NCBI RefSeq assembly: GCF_030816235.1
Contig: NZ_JAUSXT010000001.1
Location: 1,612,001-1,676,000 of the forward strand
From: Microbacterium sp. W4I4
GTDB lineage: Bacteria; Actinomycetota; Actinomycetes; Actinomycetales; Microbacteriaceae
DNA length: 64,000 nucleotides
Direction: 5' to 3'
This document shows positions 50,279 to 60,177 of the stretch, in pieces. The position numbers were made by a program, and so were the translations under genes. Every line of letters begins with the position of its first letter. Position 1 is the stretch's first letter. Below the pieces are notes generated by a model. The model did no database searches. It was not told the origin of the DNA and saw only the letters and a list, made by a program, of their open reading frames with translations.

Positions 50279-51418
50279 TCACCGAGTCGTGCCGACACTG
50301 TCTCGCACGGCATCCGAGGCGTCCCAGTCGTTCGTGTGCATCGCTGCACGCACGGTGCCGTCCTTGACCCAGTAGGCGCGGAAGGCTCCGCCGTTCACGA
50401 CGTCGGTGTCGCCCTCGATGTCCACCCGATCGTATCCGTCGGGGCCGACGCTGCCGAAGTACTCCATGCCGAGGTCGTACTGGTCGGTGAAGAAGTAGGG
50501 CAGATGCGTGTAGGGCTCCGAGGCACCGGCGAGGTTGTGTGCGGCGACCTTGCCCTGCTCGATCGCGGTGTCCCAGTGCTCGACGCGGATGCGGCGGCCG
50601 AGAACCGGATGCTGCTGCGAGGCCACATCGCCGATCGCGTAGATGTCGGGGTCGGAGGTGCGCAGCGTCTCGTCCACCAGCACGCCGTGATCCACATCGA
50701 GTCCGGCCTGCTCGGCCAGCTCCGTCGCCGGAATCGCGCCGATGCCGACCACCACGAAGTCCGCGGCGGCCATCGCCTCCTCTGTGACGGGAGTGCCCAG
50801 GCGCAGGTCCACGCCGTGCGCACGGTGCAGGTCGGCGAACAGCTGGGCCACCTCCGGCCCGAGGACGGCGACCAGCGGCAGGTCTGCGACTTCGTAGACG
50901 GTGACCTCGGCATCCTTCTGCCGTGCCGCCGATGCCACCTCCAGACCGATCCATCCGGCTCCGACGATGATGATCTTCGCGCCCGGCTTGAGCGCGGCGA
51001 GCAGCCGGGCGTTGTCCTCGACGGTGCGCAGGTACAGCGGGTCGGAGACGCGATCGGCGACGTCGAAGTGACGCGGCACGGCGCCGGTGGCCAGCAGCAG
51101 CTTGTCGTATCCGTGCTCGGTGCTCTCGCCGCCGGCGACGGGCTCGGCGCGCAGGGTGTGCGCGGCCGGATCGATGGACACGACCTTCACGCCGCGCTCC
51201 AGGCGCACTCTGTTGTCGGTGTACCAGGCCTCGTCGTGCACCTGCGCCTCTTCGACCTGCTTGCTACCCAGCAGCACCTCCTTCGACAGCGGCGGCCGCT
51301 CGTAGGGCAGGTGGTCTTCGGCAGAGTAGATCACGACATCCCCGTCGTAGCCCCTGTCACGCAGTTCCGTGGCTGCGGTGGCGGCCGCGAGGCCTCCTCC
51401 GACGATCGCGATGGTCAT
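50279..51418 (-). CDS. NAD(P)/FAD-dependent oxidoreductase (ferredoxin-reductase type)
   Basis: A 379-residue flavoprotein of the rubredoxin/ferredoxin-reductase family: MTIAIVGGGLAAATAATELR, PYERPPLSKEVLLGSKQ, the second nucleotide fold IIIVGAGWIGLEVASAAR, and DIYAIGDVASQQHPVLG. The C-terminal short domain (FFTDQYDLGMEYFG) matches BphA4/ThcD-type reductases that transfer electrons from NAD(P)H to an iron-sulfur protein. It lies between folE and the FolP2-like gene with moderate gaps. Its partner is unknown; the ferredoxin in the 37 kb island is one candidate by type only. Confidence 0.9.
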   Translation of the reverse strand: MTIAIVGGGLAAATAATELRDRGYDGDVVIYSAEDHLPYERPPLSKEVLLGSKQVEEAQVHDEAWYTDNRVRLERGVKVVSIDPAAHTLRAEPVAGGESTEHGYDKLLLATGAVPRHFDVADRVSDPLYLRTVEDNARLLAALKPGAKIIIVGAGWIGLEVASAARQKDAEVTVYEVADLPLVAVLGPEVAQLFADLHRAHGVDLRLGTPVTEEAMAAADFVVVGIGAIPATELAEQAGLDVDHGVLVDETLRTSDPDIYAIGDVASQQHPVLGRRIRVEHWDTAIEQGKVAAHNLAGASEPYTHLPYFFTDQYDLGMEYFGSVGPDGYDRVDIEGDTDVVNGGAFRAYWVKDGTVRAAMHTNDWDASDAVRDSVGTTR

Positions 51419-51473
51419 GGCGTTCCTTCCGATGGTTCTGACGGGTGGATGCTGATGCTCGGGCGGCACGTGC

Positions 51474-52127
51474 TCAGCGCGTGCGGTCTGCGGCGAGCGC
51501 GAAGAACTCGGCGCGCGAGCGCGCATCCTCGCGCAGCAGACCGCGCACGGCGGACGTGGAGGTCTTCGCACCGGTGGCGCGGGCGCCGCGCAGGGTCATG
51601 CAGGTGTGCGTCGCCTCGACGACCACGCCGATGCCGCGGGGCTGCAGGCGTGCGGCGAGCGCGTCGGCGATCTGCACGGTCAGCCGCTCCTGCGTCTGAG
51701 GCCTGCGCGCGTAGTGATCGACCATCCGCGGGATCTTCGACAGCCCCACGACACGGTCGGCGGGCAGGTATGCGACGTGCGCGACGCCGGTGAACGGCAG
51801 CAGGTGATGCTCGCAGAGCGACTGCACCGGGATGTCGCGGATCAGCACGAGCTCGTCGTAGCCCTCGTTGTTGGCGAAGGTGGTGAAGTCGAACGGCTCG
51901 GGCGACATCAGTTCGGCGTACGCCTTGGCGAATCGATGCGGTGTGCGGGCGAGATCCGGCGCATCCACGGCATCCGGATCGATGCCGAGCGCCTTCAGGA
52001 ACAGCCGTGCGGCGTGCTCCGCCGCGACCAGATCGATCGGCCGCGGCGCGGCCTCGATCCGCACCCGCCGGGGCGCGCCGCCCCGCGCGTCTCGTTCATC
52101 GCTCTCGTCCAGTGCTGGCATCGTCAT
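51474..52127 (-). CDS. folE: GTP cyclohydrolase I
   Basis: A 217-residue enzyme that opens GTP to dihydroneopterin triphosphate, the entry to folate. The zinc ligands and catalytic residues are in VQSLCEHHLLPFTGVAHVAY and VEATHTCMTLRGARATG, and TQERLTVQIADAL is typical. The ATG at 52127 has GGGAGG six bases upstream. The other classic folate genes (folB, folK, ftsH) are not around it. The first 40 residues are charged and variable. It opens a four-gene run with the flavoprotein, FolP2-like and RibD-like genes. Confidence 0.94.
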   Translation of the reverse strand: MTMPALDESDERDARGGAPRRVRIEAAPRPIDLVAAEHAARLFLKALGIDPDAVDAPDLARTPHRFAKAYAELMSPEPFDFTTFANNEGYDELVLIRDIPVQSLCEHHLLPFTGVAHVAYLPADRVVGLSKIPRMVDHYARRPQTQERLTVQIADALAARLQPRGIGVVVEATHTCMTLRGARATGAKTSTSAVRGLLREDARSRAEFFALAADRTR

Positions 52128-52169
52128 GGCCGACCTCCCGTGCCTCTCCCTCTATGAGACACCCGATCG

Positions 52170-52203
52170 GCTTCTAAATGCAAGTCTTTTCTTTTTTAGA
52201 GGC
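52170..52203. promoter_or_regulatory. AT-rich inverted repeat between folE and the SorC regulator
   Basis: Arms GCTTCTAAA (52170-52178) and TTTAGAGGC (52195-52203) form a 9-base inverted pair with one G:T, separated by a T-rich 16-base spacer. It lies in the divergent intergenic region. No matching regulator is clear. Confidence 0.4.
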
Positions 52204-52308
52204 GCATGGCGCATGTTGAACACCGCATGCACTCGGCACGCTCAGCCGTGCAGGAACGCGCTATTCTGAGCGAAGCTGATCTCACCACGCACAGTCGAAG
52301 GAGACGCG

Positions 52309-53247
52309 ATGCCCGGCGCCGGACCGCTCTCGAACATTCAGCTCGCCCATGTGGCCCGCGAGCACTACGTCAACGGCAAGTCGCGGGTGGAGATCTCCAG
52401 CGAGACCGGTCTGAGCCGCTTCAAGATCGGACGCATGCTCGACGAAGCGCGCGAGCGCGGCATCATCCGGTTCGAGATCGTCAGCACCCCCGGCATCGAC
52501 CTCGACCTGTCGATGCGACTGAAGCGGCGCTACGGCTTGGAGCACGCTGTGGCGGTCGAGCTGCCGGTGGACACCGACGAAGCCGCGCAGTCCGCCCTGG
52601 GTGCGGCTGCGGCAGGGATTCTGCACGAGCTCATCGATCATGATGGCGTCCTCGGGCTCACCTCCGGACGCACCCTCAACGTGATGGCACGGCAGCTGCA
52701 CGAGGTTCCCTGTCGTGCTGTCGTGCAGCTCGCCGGAGTCGCGGGACCGATCCAGGAGAGCGGTCTTGAAGTGATCCGCCGCCTGGCCAGCTTCCCGGGC
52801 GTTCAGCCCTGGCCCATCTATGCCTCGCTGGTCATGAGCGATGCGCAGACCGCCCGAGGCACCCTCCGCCAGCCCGGGATCCGCGCGGCGGTCGAGATGT
52901 TCGACGAGGTGACGGTCGCACTCTGCGCCATCGGATCGTGGACGCCGCCGAACTCGCTCATGATGATGAATCCCGCGATCGATGACGAAGATCGTCGGAG
53001 ACTCCTGGGGCTCGGCGCGGTCGCGGAGATCGCGTCTACGGTGATCACCGACACGGGCGAGGTGATCCACGACCTCGACGACCGCTGCATCGCCGTGACC
53101 GAGACTCAGCTCCGCGCGATCCCCTCCCGCGTCGCCGTGGCGGGCGGCTCGTCGAAGACGCGCGCCATCCGCGCCTCGCTCTCCTCCGGTCTTCTCACCG
53201 GGCTGATCACCGACGCGTTCACCGCGGCGCGGCTGCTGGCCGGATGA
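52309..53247 (+). CDS. SorC/DeoR-family sugar-binding transcriptional regulator
   Basis: A 312-residue regulator. The N-terminal helix-turn-helix reads HYVNGKSRVEISSETGLSRF and KIGRMLDEARERGI; a phosphosugar-binding domain follows (GLTSGRTLNVMARQLHEVP, then NSLMMMNPAIDDEDRRRLL and TDTGEVIHD). These proteins are usually released from DNA by a phosphorylated sugar from the pathway they control. The ATG at 52309 is preceded by GAAGGAGACGCG. It overlaps the FGGY kinase gene by four bases, so it heads the operon. Confidence 0.9.
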   Translation: MPGAGPLSNIQLAHVAREHYVNGKSRVEISSETGLSRFKIGRMLDEARERGIIRFEIVSTPGIDLDLSMRLKRRYGLEHAVAVELPVDTDEAAQSALGAAAAGILHELIDHDGVLGLTSGRTLNVMARQLHEVPCRAVVQLAGVAGPIQESGLEVIRRLASFPGVQPWPIYASLVMSDAQTARGTLRQPGIRAAVEMFDEVTVALCAIGSWTPPNSLMMMNPAIDDEDRRRLLGLGAVAEIASTVITDTGEVIHDLDDRCIAVTETQLRAIPSRVAVAGGSSKTRAIRASLSSGLLTGLITDAFTAARLLAG

Positions 53248-54638
53248 CGATGACGCCGACCCTCGTAGCGGGAGTCGACTCCTCCACGCAGCAGACCAAG
53301 CTCGTCGTGCTCGACCTCGCCCGCGGCGTGCTGGTCCACTCGAGCGCGCTCCCGCATCCCGACGGCACGGAGCTCGACCCGACCCACTGGTGGTCCGCCC
53401 TGCACGGTTCGGGCAGTGCGGAACCTCACGGAGCCGCCGCGATGAGCATCGCCGCGCAGCAGCACACCACGATCTTCCTCGACGAGGACGGCGAATCGGT
53501 GCGCCCGGCACTGCTCTGGAACGACCTTCGCGCCGCGGAGTCCGCGCGGCGACTGCGCGAAGAACTCGGCGATGCCGTCTGGCTGGAGGCCACCGGCCTT
53601 CTTCCCGACAGCGCCCACGCGGTGAGCAAACTGCGCTGGGTCGCGGAGCACGAGCCCGAGAACGCCGCCCGCATCGCCTCAGTGCTCCTCCCCCATGACT
53701 GGCTCACCTGGCACGTGCTGGGCAGGCAGGGCGACCCCGTCACTGACCGATCGGATGCCTCCGCCACAGGCTACTGGTCACCACACACGGAACAGTTCCG
53801 CGTCGACCTGCTCACGCGTGCACTGGGCCACGCGACGCGAACTCCCGCCGTGCTGCCACTGTCCGGCATCGCCGGGCAGACCTCTTCAGGCACGCTCGTC
53901 GCGTCGGGCTGCGGCGACAACGGTGCGACCCACCTCGCCCTCGACACCGCTCCGGGTGATGTGGTCATCTCGATCGGGACGAGCATCACCGTCTCGATGC
54001 GCACGCTGCATCCGATCGACGATCCGGCCGGCGTCATCGACACGATGGCCGACCCGCGATCGGGATTCATCCCGATCGTCGTGATGCTCAACGGCGCGCG
54101 GGTTCTGCTGGCCACCGCCCGCATGCTCGGCATCAGCCTGGACCGGCTGGACGTACTCGCCAGGAGCGGTGCGCCCGATGCGAACGGAGCACTGCTCGTC
54201 CCGTACCTGGACGGCGAGCGCAACCCGGTGGCTGATGCGTCGTCCGGCAGGCTCATCGGGCTCAGCCGGAGATCGATGACTCCCGCCGACATCGCGAGAG
54301 CGACAGTGCTCGGACTGGGATGCGCGATCGCGGACGCGTTCGAGACCATCACGCGTTCGGGGACGCCGCTCAGACGGATCCTTTTGGTCGGCGGCGGTGC
54401 GCGGTCAGCCTGCGTCCGCCAGATGGTCGCAGACCTCATCGGACGCGCAGTGGAATGGCCGAGGCACCGCGAACACGCCGCCTACGGCGCGGCGCGCCAA
54501 GCGGCATGGGCGCTGACGGGCGAGTCGCCCGACTGGCCGACGCTGCCCTCTGTCGCCGTGAACCCTTCGGCTGATCGCGCGTGGGTGCGCGGGGTGCGCG
54601 ACCGCTACTCCGCCGCGACCGTCGACCGCATCGGCTGA
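53244..54638 (+). CDS. FGGY-family carbohydrate kinase
   Basis: A 464-residue sugar kinase: VAGVDSSTQQTKLVVLDLAR (phosphate 1), AAQQHTTIFLDEDGESVRPA, the adenosine-side DRSDASATGYWS and ILLVGGGARSACVRQMVADL. The xylulokinase-like branch is the closest visual match. It probably phosphorylates the sugar or alcohol imported by the adjacent ABC system or an intermediate. A separate Dak-type kinase in the same operon leaves the division of labour open. Confidence 0.88.
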   Translation: MTMTPTLVAGVDSSTQQTKLVVLDLARGVLVHSSALPHPDGTELDPTHWWSALHGSGSAEPHGAAAMSIAAQQHTTIFLDEDGESVRPALLWNDLRAAESARRLREELGDAVWLEATGLLPDSAHAVSKLRWVAEHEPENAARIASVLLPHDWLTWHVLGRQGDPVTDRSDASATGYWSPHTEQFRVDLLTRALGHATRTPAVLPLSGIAGQTSSGTLVASGCGDNGATHLALDTAPGDVVISIGTSITVSMRTLHPIDDPAGVIDTMADPRSGFIPIVVMLNGARVLLATARMLGISLDRLDVLARSGAPDANGALLVPYLDGERNPVADASSGRLIGLSRRSMTPADIARATVLGLGCAIADAFETITRSGTPLRRILLVGGGARSACVRQMVADLIGRAVEWPRHREHAAYGAARQAAWALTGESPDWPTLPSVAVNPSADRAWVRGVRDRYSAATVDRIG

Positions 54639-54688
54639 CCGCTCCGGACCACGGCCAGGAGGTGGATCACATCCCCGCGTCCGGGTCT

Positions 54689-54763
54689 TGCTCACATGAG
54701 CACGCCTATTTGCAGATTGCGAATGCATCGCATATGGTCTCTGTGTCGCACATCTGCGCGACA
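54689..54763 (+). promoter_or_regulatory. Promoter and palindromes controlling the sugar ABC operon
   Basis: A promoter pair TTGCAG (54710-54715) and TATGGT (54733-54738) has a 17-base spacer. That spacer contains the palindrome TGCGAATGCATCGCA (54718-54732). A second, TGCTCACATGAGCA (54689-54702), lies just upstream of the -35, and a third pair TGTCGC/GCGACA spans 54744-54763, covering the likely start. Such spacing fits a repressor such as the SorC regulator. Confidence 0.65.
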
Positions 54764-54782
54764 AGGAGCAAGGGAGCTGAGC

Positions 54783-56348
54783 GTGTCTCATCCTGTGGCT
54801 GATGCGAATCCCGAAGCAGCGATGCTGCTGTGCAGCGGCATCGAGATGTCGTTCGGAGGCGTGCCCGTCCTGAAGGGCGTCGATCTGCGCCTCGAACCGG
54901 GAACGGTGACCGCGTTGGCCGGCGAGAACGGTGCCGGCAAGTCCACTCTGATGAAGATCGCCTCCGGCCAGTACCGCCCCGATGCGGGCTATGTGCACGT
55001 GCGCGGCCAGGAGCTGCCCGCGGGAAGCACCAAGGCCGCGTCGGCGCTCGGTGTCGCGATCGTGCCGCAGGAGCTCGCCTCGATCCCCGAGCTCACCGTC
55101 TACGAGAACCTCTTCATCGGCCGGGAGATCCGCACGGCGATCGGAACCTTGAATCGTCGGGCGATGGCCAACAAGGCCAGCGACGACTTGAAGGCGTTCG
55201 GCCTCGACCTCGACCCGCACCTGCAGATGGGCACCCTCGCCGTCGGAGTCAGGCAGATCATCGAGATCGTCAAGGCGACCAGCCGGGGCGCCCGGGTGCT
55301 GCTGCTCGACGAGCCGACCAGTGCCATCGCCGAGCGCGAGGTCGCCCACCTCACCGAAGTGGTGCGCAATCTGCGGGACCAGGGCGTCGCGGTGCTGTTC
55401 ACGACGCACAAGATGGAGGAGATCCGGGCCATGGCCGACCGGGTCATCGTCCTCCGAGACGGCAGGCTCATCACCGACTCGGCACTGTCCGACATCACCG
55501 ACGACGGAATCGTCACAGCGATGATCGGTCGCGAACTCGAGAGCCTCTTCCCCGATCTCAACGAGCCCGGTGACGATGTCGTACTCACCGTCGAGGACCT
55601 CGTCGTCGCGCCGGATGCCGACCCCGTCTCCTTCACCGTCCGCCGCGGTGAGATCCTCGGGCTGGCCGGGCTCGTCGGCGCCGGACGGTCCGAGCTGATC
55701 GAGTGCATCTACGGCATCCGCACCCCCGTCTCCGGCACCGTGACCGTCTCGGGCACGGCCATCCGCCCCGGGAGCCCCCGCCACTCGATCGCACAGCACG
55801 TGGCCATCGTCCCGGAGGACCGCAAGGGCGCGGGCGCCGTGCTGCCGATGAGCGTGCTCGACAACGCCACCCTGCCCCGCATCGCCGCCTTCTCCCGGTT
55901 CGGACTGCTCAGCGAGCGCAAGCGCAAGTCAGCGGTCGGCGAGGTCATGGCCTCGATGCGCCTGAAGAGCAATGGGCTCGGCCAGCACATGGAGAACCTC
56001 TCGGGCGGCAACCAGCAGAAGGTCGTGCTGGGGCGCTGGCTCACCGGCCCCGTCGACGCCCTGCTTCTCGATGAGCCCACCCGCGGCGTCGACGTCGGCG
56101 CCCGCAGCGAGATCTACCGCATCATCGTCGATCTCGCTTCCCAGGGCATGGCTGTGGTGATGGCATCCAGCGACATGCCGGAGATCCTCTCGCTCGCTCA
56201 TCGGGTGCTGATCATGCGCGAATTCGGCGTCGCCGGCCGCCTCAGCCGCGCCGAGCTCGGCGAACCCGACGCACAGGACAAGATCTTCCGGCTCGCCTCC
56301 GGACAGGAAGCCGGCACCGACCAGACAAACGAGGAGACCGCATCATGA
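54783..56348 (+). CDS. Sugar ABC transporter, dual ATP-binding protein (RbsA/XylG-like)
   Basis: A 521-residue protein with two ABC domains. Seen: first Walker A AGENGAGKSTLMKIASGQYR, the degenerate first signature TLAVGVRQI, first Walker B LLLDEPTSAIAEREV, and second signature NLSGGNQQKVVLGRWL with LLLDEPTRGVDVGARSEIYR. The GTG start at 54783 (VSHPVADANPEA) follows AAGGGAGC. It overlaps the permease gene by four bases. The family serves pentoses, autoinducer-2 and polyols. Confidence 0.93.
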   Translation: MSHPVADANPEAAMLLCSGIEMSFGGVPVLKGVDLRLEPGTVTALAGENGAGKSTLMKIASGQYRPDAGYVHVRGQELPAGSTKAASALGVAIVPQELASIPELTVYENLFIGREIRTAIGTLNRRAMANKASDDLKAFGLDLDPHLQMGTLAVGVRQIIEIVKATSRGARVLLLDEPTSAIAEREVAHLTEVVRNLRDQGVAVLFTTHKMEEIRAMADRVIVLRDGRLITDSALSDITDDGIVTAMIGRELESLFPDLNEPGDDVVLTVEDLVVAPDADPVSFTVRRGEILGLAGLVGAGRSELIECIYGIRTPVSGTVTVSGTAIRPGSPRHSIAQHVAIVPEDRKGAGAVLPMSVLDNATLPRIAAFSRFGLLSERKRKSAVGEVMASMRLKSNGLGQHMENLSGGNQQKVVLGRWLTGPVDALLLDEPTRGVDVGARSEIYRIIVDLASQGMAVVMASSDMPEILSLAHRVLIMREFGVAGRLSRAELGEPDAQDKIFRLASGQEAGTDQTNEETAS

Positions 56349-57334
56349 CCACGAGCGTGACCACGGCAGTCCCGCAGACGAAGCGCAGCACATCTGCTCG
56401 CATCACGGATGTCCTGATCCAGAACATCATGATCGTGGTGATGCTGCTGATCGTCGCGTTCTTCGCCTATCGCAGCGCCCGGTTCGCCACGCCGGACAAC
56501 CTGCTGACCATTCTCATCGCCGCCGCGCCGTTCGCACTGATCGCCCTCGGGCAGACGCTGGTGATCCTGACCGGCGGCATCGATCTCTCCGTGGGCAGTG
56601 TCATCGCCGCGAGCGCCATGGCCGCCGCCTGGACCGCGAAGAACGTCGGAGACAACCCCGCACTGCCGCTGATCGCCGCGGTTGCCACCGGCCTCATCGC
56701 AGGAGCCATCAACGGGTTCGTCGTCAGCAGGATGAACGTACCGCCATTCATCGCCACTCTGGGCATGCTGACCCTGGCATCAGGCATCGCCTACGTGATC
56801 GGCGGCGGCGCCCCGATCAACGGACTGCCTTCGTCATACGGCGTCTACGCGAACACCTCCGTGTTCGGGCTGACCATCCCCGTCATCCTGATGATCGCCG
56901 CGATCCTGGCATTCGCCTTCATCATGAAGCGCACCAGCTACGGCCTGCGCGTCTATGCCGTCGGCGGCAATCTCCTGGCCGCAGAGATCGCCGGCGTGCG
57001 CTCGAAGAGCATCCTGTTCAGCGTCTACGCGATCAGCGGTCTGCTGGCGGGCCTGTCGGGCCTGATGCTGTCCTCCCGTGTGATCACCGGAGCCCCCAAC
57101 CTCGGCCAGGGCTATGAGCTCGACGCGATCGCGGCTGTCGTGATCGGCGGCGCCAGCCTGATGGGCGGGCGTGGCACGATCTGGGGCACGGCCATCGGCC
57201 TGCTGCTGATCCAGACGATCAACAACGGCCTCGATCTGCTCCTCGTGCCCGCGTACTGGCAGAACGTCATCAAGGGCGTCATCATCGTCGCCGCCGTCGC
57301 GGTCGACGTCTGGGCTGCCAAGCGGCGCAAATAG
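56345..57334 (+). CDS. Sugar ABC transporter permease (RbsC-like)
   Basis: A 329-residue permease of the branched-chain/ribose type with about ten membrane segments: [20 protein letters not shown], then [20 protein letters not shown] (family signature), [19 protein letters not shown], and [20 protein letters not shown]. It works as a homodimer with the dual ATPase. The start ATG overlaps the ATPase stop. The substrate is inferred to be a polyol from the downstream genes. Confidence 0.93.
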   Translation: MTTSVTTAVPQTKRSTSARITDVLIQNIMIVVMLLIVAFFAYRSARFATPDNLLTILIAAAPFALIALGQTLVILTGGIDLSVGSVIAASAMAAAWTAKNVGDNPALPLIAAVATGLIAGAINGFVVSRMNVPPFIATLGMLTLASGIAYVIGGGAPINGLPSSYGVYANTSVFGLTIPVILMIAAILAFAFIMKRTSYGLRVYAVGGNLLAAEIAGVRSKSILFSVYAISGLLAGLSGLMLSSRVITGAPNLGQGYELDAIAAVVIGGASLMGGRGTIWGTAIGLLLIQTINNGLDLLLVPAYWQNVIKGVIIVAAVAVDVWAAKRRK

Positions 57335-57375
57335 CTTCCCCCTCCACCACCCCCTCAATGTCGAAGGACAACACC

Positions 57376-58431
57376 ATGAAGAGAAGACTCAGCACCTCCA
57401 TCGCCGCAGCGGCGATCGCGACCAGCACCGTTCTCGCCCTCGCGGGCTGCGGCGCGGGAGACCCGACTGCCGGCGGCGCCGACAGCATCACCGTGGGCGT
57501 CACCGTCTACGACATGTCGTCGTTCATCACCCAGGGCAAGGAGGGGATGGAGGCGTACGCGAAGGCGAACGACATCACCCTGCAGTGGAACTCGGCGGGC
57601 GGCGACGTCTCCAACCAGGCGAACCAGGTCGACCAGTACGTCAGCGCAGGTGTCGACGCCATCATCATCGTGCCGGTGCAGGCGGACTCCCTCGCACCGC
57701 AGGTCGCCGCGGCGAAGGCCGCGAACATCCCCGTGGTCGCGGTGAACACCTCATTGACAGGCGTCGAGGTCGACGCCAGCGTGCAGCCCGATGACGTGGC
57801 TGCCGGCGAGCAGGAGGCCACCCAGATGGCTGACGCGCTGAGCGGCACGGGCAACGTGGTCGTGCTGGAGGGCCCGCTGGGCTCGTCGCCGCAGCTGGAT
57901 CGCGGCAAGGGCATCGAGAACGTGCTCGCCGAGAACCCCGGCCTCAAGGTCCTCGCGAAGGACACCGCGAACTGGAAGCGCGATGAGGCCGTGAACAAGA
58001 TGAAGAACTGGATCTCGGCATTCGGCTCCGACATCGACGGCGTGATCTCCCAGAACGACGACATGGCGCTCGGCGCCATCCAGGCACTGCGGGAGGCAGG
58101 CCTCACCGATGTGAAGGTCGTCGGCGTCGACGGCATCGAGGACGGACTGAATGCTGTCAAGAACGGTGAGCTCATCGGCACCTCGCTGCAGCACGGCACC
58201 GTCGAGCTGGCGACCGGGCTGGCCGTCGCGGCGAAGATCGCCCGCGGCGAGAAGGTCGACACCGAGCCCGTCTACGTCATGCCGGCCATCACCCCCGACA
58301 ACGTCGAGGACGCCATGAAGAACGTCGTCACGGACCGGGAGTCGTTCCTCAAGAGCCTCGCCGCCCTGGTGGACGAGAACCTGACGTCCGGCGACATCGC
58401 CTACGAGGGCCTTCCGGGCCAGAAGCGCTAG
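57376..58431 (+). CDS. Sugar ABC transporter substrate-binding lipoprotein (RbsB-like)
   Basis: A 351-residue binding protein of the periplasmic-binding-protein-like (PBP1) fold. The signal peptide ends at LAGC with Cys25 as the lipid site. The mature protein shows [40 protein letters not shown] and [20 protein letters not shown], with [19 protein letters not shown] typical for ribose-like binding proteins. The true start is the ATG at 57376 with GAAGGA upstream; an earlier ATG is possible but the signal begins at KRR. The sugar is not known. Confidence 0.93.
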   Translation: MKRRLSTSIAAAAIATSTVLALAGCGAGDPTAGGADSITVGVTVYDMSSFITQGKEGMEAYAKANDITLQWNSAGGDVSNQANQVDQYVSAGVDAIIIVPVQADSLAPQVAAAKAANIPVVAVNTSLTGVEVDASVQPDDVAAGEQEATQMADALSGTGNVVVLEGPLGSSPQLDRGKGIENVLAENPGLKVLAKDTANWKRDEAVNKMKNWISAFGSDIDGVISQNDDMALGAIQALREAGLTDVKVVGVDGIEDGLNAVKNGELIGTSLQHGTVELATGLAVAAKIARGEKVDTEPVYVMPAITPDNVEDAMKNVVTDRESFLKSLAALVDENLTSGDIAYEGLPGQKR

Positions 58432-58439
58432 GAGCACCG

Positions 58440-60146
58440 ATGACCACTCTCTACAACGACCCCGCCGAGTTCGCCGAGGATCAGCTCGCCGGCTTCGTCG
58501 ACCTGCACTCCGACCGACTCCAGGCCGTCCCCGGTGGCGTCGTCAGCCACCGGGGCCCGGCCCCGATCGTCGCTGTCGTCGTAGGGGGTGGCTCCGGCCA
58601 CTATCCGGCATTCGCCGGGCTCGTCGGGCCGGGGTTCGCCTCCGGCGCCGTCGTCGGCAACATCTTCACTTCGCCGTCGGCCGCCCAGGTCTACTCGGTC
58701 GCCAAGGCCGCCGACCAGGGCCGAGGGGTCATCCTGACCTTCGGCAACTACGCCGGCGACGTGATGAACTTCGGGATCGCCGCCGAGCGGCTGCGTCGCG
58801 AGGGCATCGACACGCGCATCGTGCTGGTCACCGATGACGTGGCCTCGTCGCCGATCGAGGATCAGCGACGCGGCATCGCCGGTGACTTCACCGTGTTCAA
58901 GGCCCTCAGCGCAGCTGCGGCTGCCGGCGCGGACATCGACGAGGTCGAGCGCATCGGTCGCGCGGCCAACACGGCCACGCGCACCTTCGGGGTCGCCTTC
59001 TCCGGATGCACGATGCCGGGCGCACTCGAGCCGCTGTTCACGGTGCCGGACCGGCACATGGGCGTCGGCCTCGGCATCCACGGCGAACCCGGCATCCGCG
59101 ACGCACCGCTGATTCCCGCGCGCGAGCTCGCCCGCCTGCTCGTCGACGGCATCCTCGCGGCCCGTCCGGTCTCGGATGCCGCTCGCGTCGCCGTCATCGT
59201 CAACGGCCTGGGCACGACGAAGTACGAAGAACTCTTCCTGCTCTGGAACGACATCCGTCCCCTTCTCTCGGATGCGGGGCTCACCCCCGTCGAGCCGGAG
59301 GTCGGCGAGCTCGTCACGAGCCTCGACATGGGCGGATGCTCGCTGACCTTGATGTGGCTCGACGACGAACTCGAGTCCGCCTGGCATGCCGACGCGTACG
59401 CCCCCGGCTACCGCAAGAGCACGGCGGCTGTCGCCGAGCTGCGTCCGGCTGTCTTCGGCGCCGCGGCCTCGGAGGATGCTGTTGCCCCGCAGCCGTCGAC
59501 GGCCGGCACCGCCGCCGCGACCCTGATCGCGGCCGGCCTGCGCGAACTGCAGCGCACGGTGCATGCGAACGAGCAGGAGCTCGGGCGCATCGACGCAGTC
59601 GCCGGGGACGGCGACCACGGTCGCGGCATGGTGAAGGGCGCGGATGCCGCCATCACGACCATCGATGCACTCGACGGCACCGGTCCCGCGTGGCTGCTGC
59701 GCGCCGCGGGGCGCGCGTGGGCTGCGGGCGCCGGCGGCACCTCCGGCGTGCTCTGGGGTGCCGGGCTGGAGGCAGCCGGCGAGGCCCTGACCGACACGCG
59801 TGATGCGTACGACGGCTCGTGCGCGACGGACGCCGTGGCGGCGTTCACGGACGCCATCATCGAACTCGGCCGTGCCGAGCCGGGAGACAAGACGCTCGTC
59901 GACGCACTCCTGCCGTTCCGCGACACGCTCGCAGAGCGGATCGCCGCCGGGGATCCGCTCGTCGCGGCATGGCGTACGGCAGCAGCATCCGCCGTCGCCT
60001 CGGCCGAGGCCACCGCGGGCCTGAGCCCCAAGAAGGGCCGCGCCCGCCCACTCGCGGAGAAGAGTGTGGGGACTCCGGATGCCGGCGCCACCTCGCTGTC
60101 CCTCATCGTCACGGCACTGGGCGCGCTGACGCCCGTCGCCGACTGA
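58440..60146 (+). CDS. derK: Dihydroxyacetone-kinase-family protein; candidate D-erythrulose kinase
   Basis: A 568-residue fusion of a DhaK domain and a DhaL (Dak2) domain, like ATP-dependent DHA kinases. Seen: [12 protein letters not shown] (His54), [14 protein letters not shown] (Asp), the substrate-linking His in GLGIHGEPG near residue 213, and the ATP/Mg motif [15 protein letters not shown] near residue 390. In this family mycobacterial DerK and LerK phosphorylate erythrulose. The neighbouring RpiB-like isomerase and GolD/DthD-like SDR support D-erythrulose as substrate; this is inference. The ATG has a GGAGCACC site. Confidence 0.75.
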   Translation: MTTLYNDPAEFAEDQLAGFVDLHSDRLQAVPGGVVSHRGPAPIVAVVVGGGSGHYPAFAGLVGPGFASGAVVGNIFTSPSAAQVYSVAKAADQGRGVILTFGNYAGDVMNFGIAAERLRREGIDTRIVLVTDDVASSPIEDQRRGIAGDFTVFKALSAAAAAGADIDEVERIGRAANTATRTFGVAFSGCTMPGALEPLFTVPDRHMGVGLGIHGEPGIRDAPLIPARELARLLVDGILAARPVSDAARVAVIVNGLGTTKYEELFLLWNDIRPLLSDAGLTPVEPEVGELVTSLDMGGCSLTLMWLDDELESAWHADAYAPGYRKSTAAVAELRPAVFGAAASEDAVAPQPSTAGTAAATLIAAGLRELQRTVHANEQELGRIDAVAGDGDHGRGMVKGADAAITTIDALDGTGPAWLLRAAGRAWAAGAGGTSGVLWGAGLEAAGEALTDTRDAYDGSCATDAVAAFTDAIIELGRAEPGDKTLVDALLPFRDTLAERIAAGDPLVAAWRTAAASAVASAEATAGLSPKKGRARPLAEKSVGTPDAGATSLSLIVTALGALTPVAD

Positions 60147-60177
60147 CCGAACACCCACCCTGAAAGAAGGAACCACC

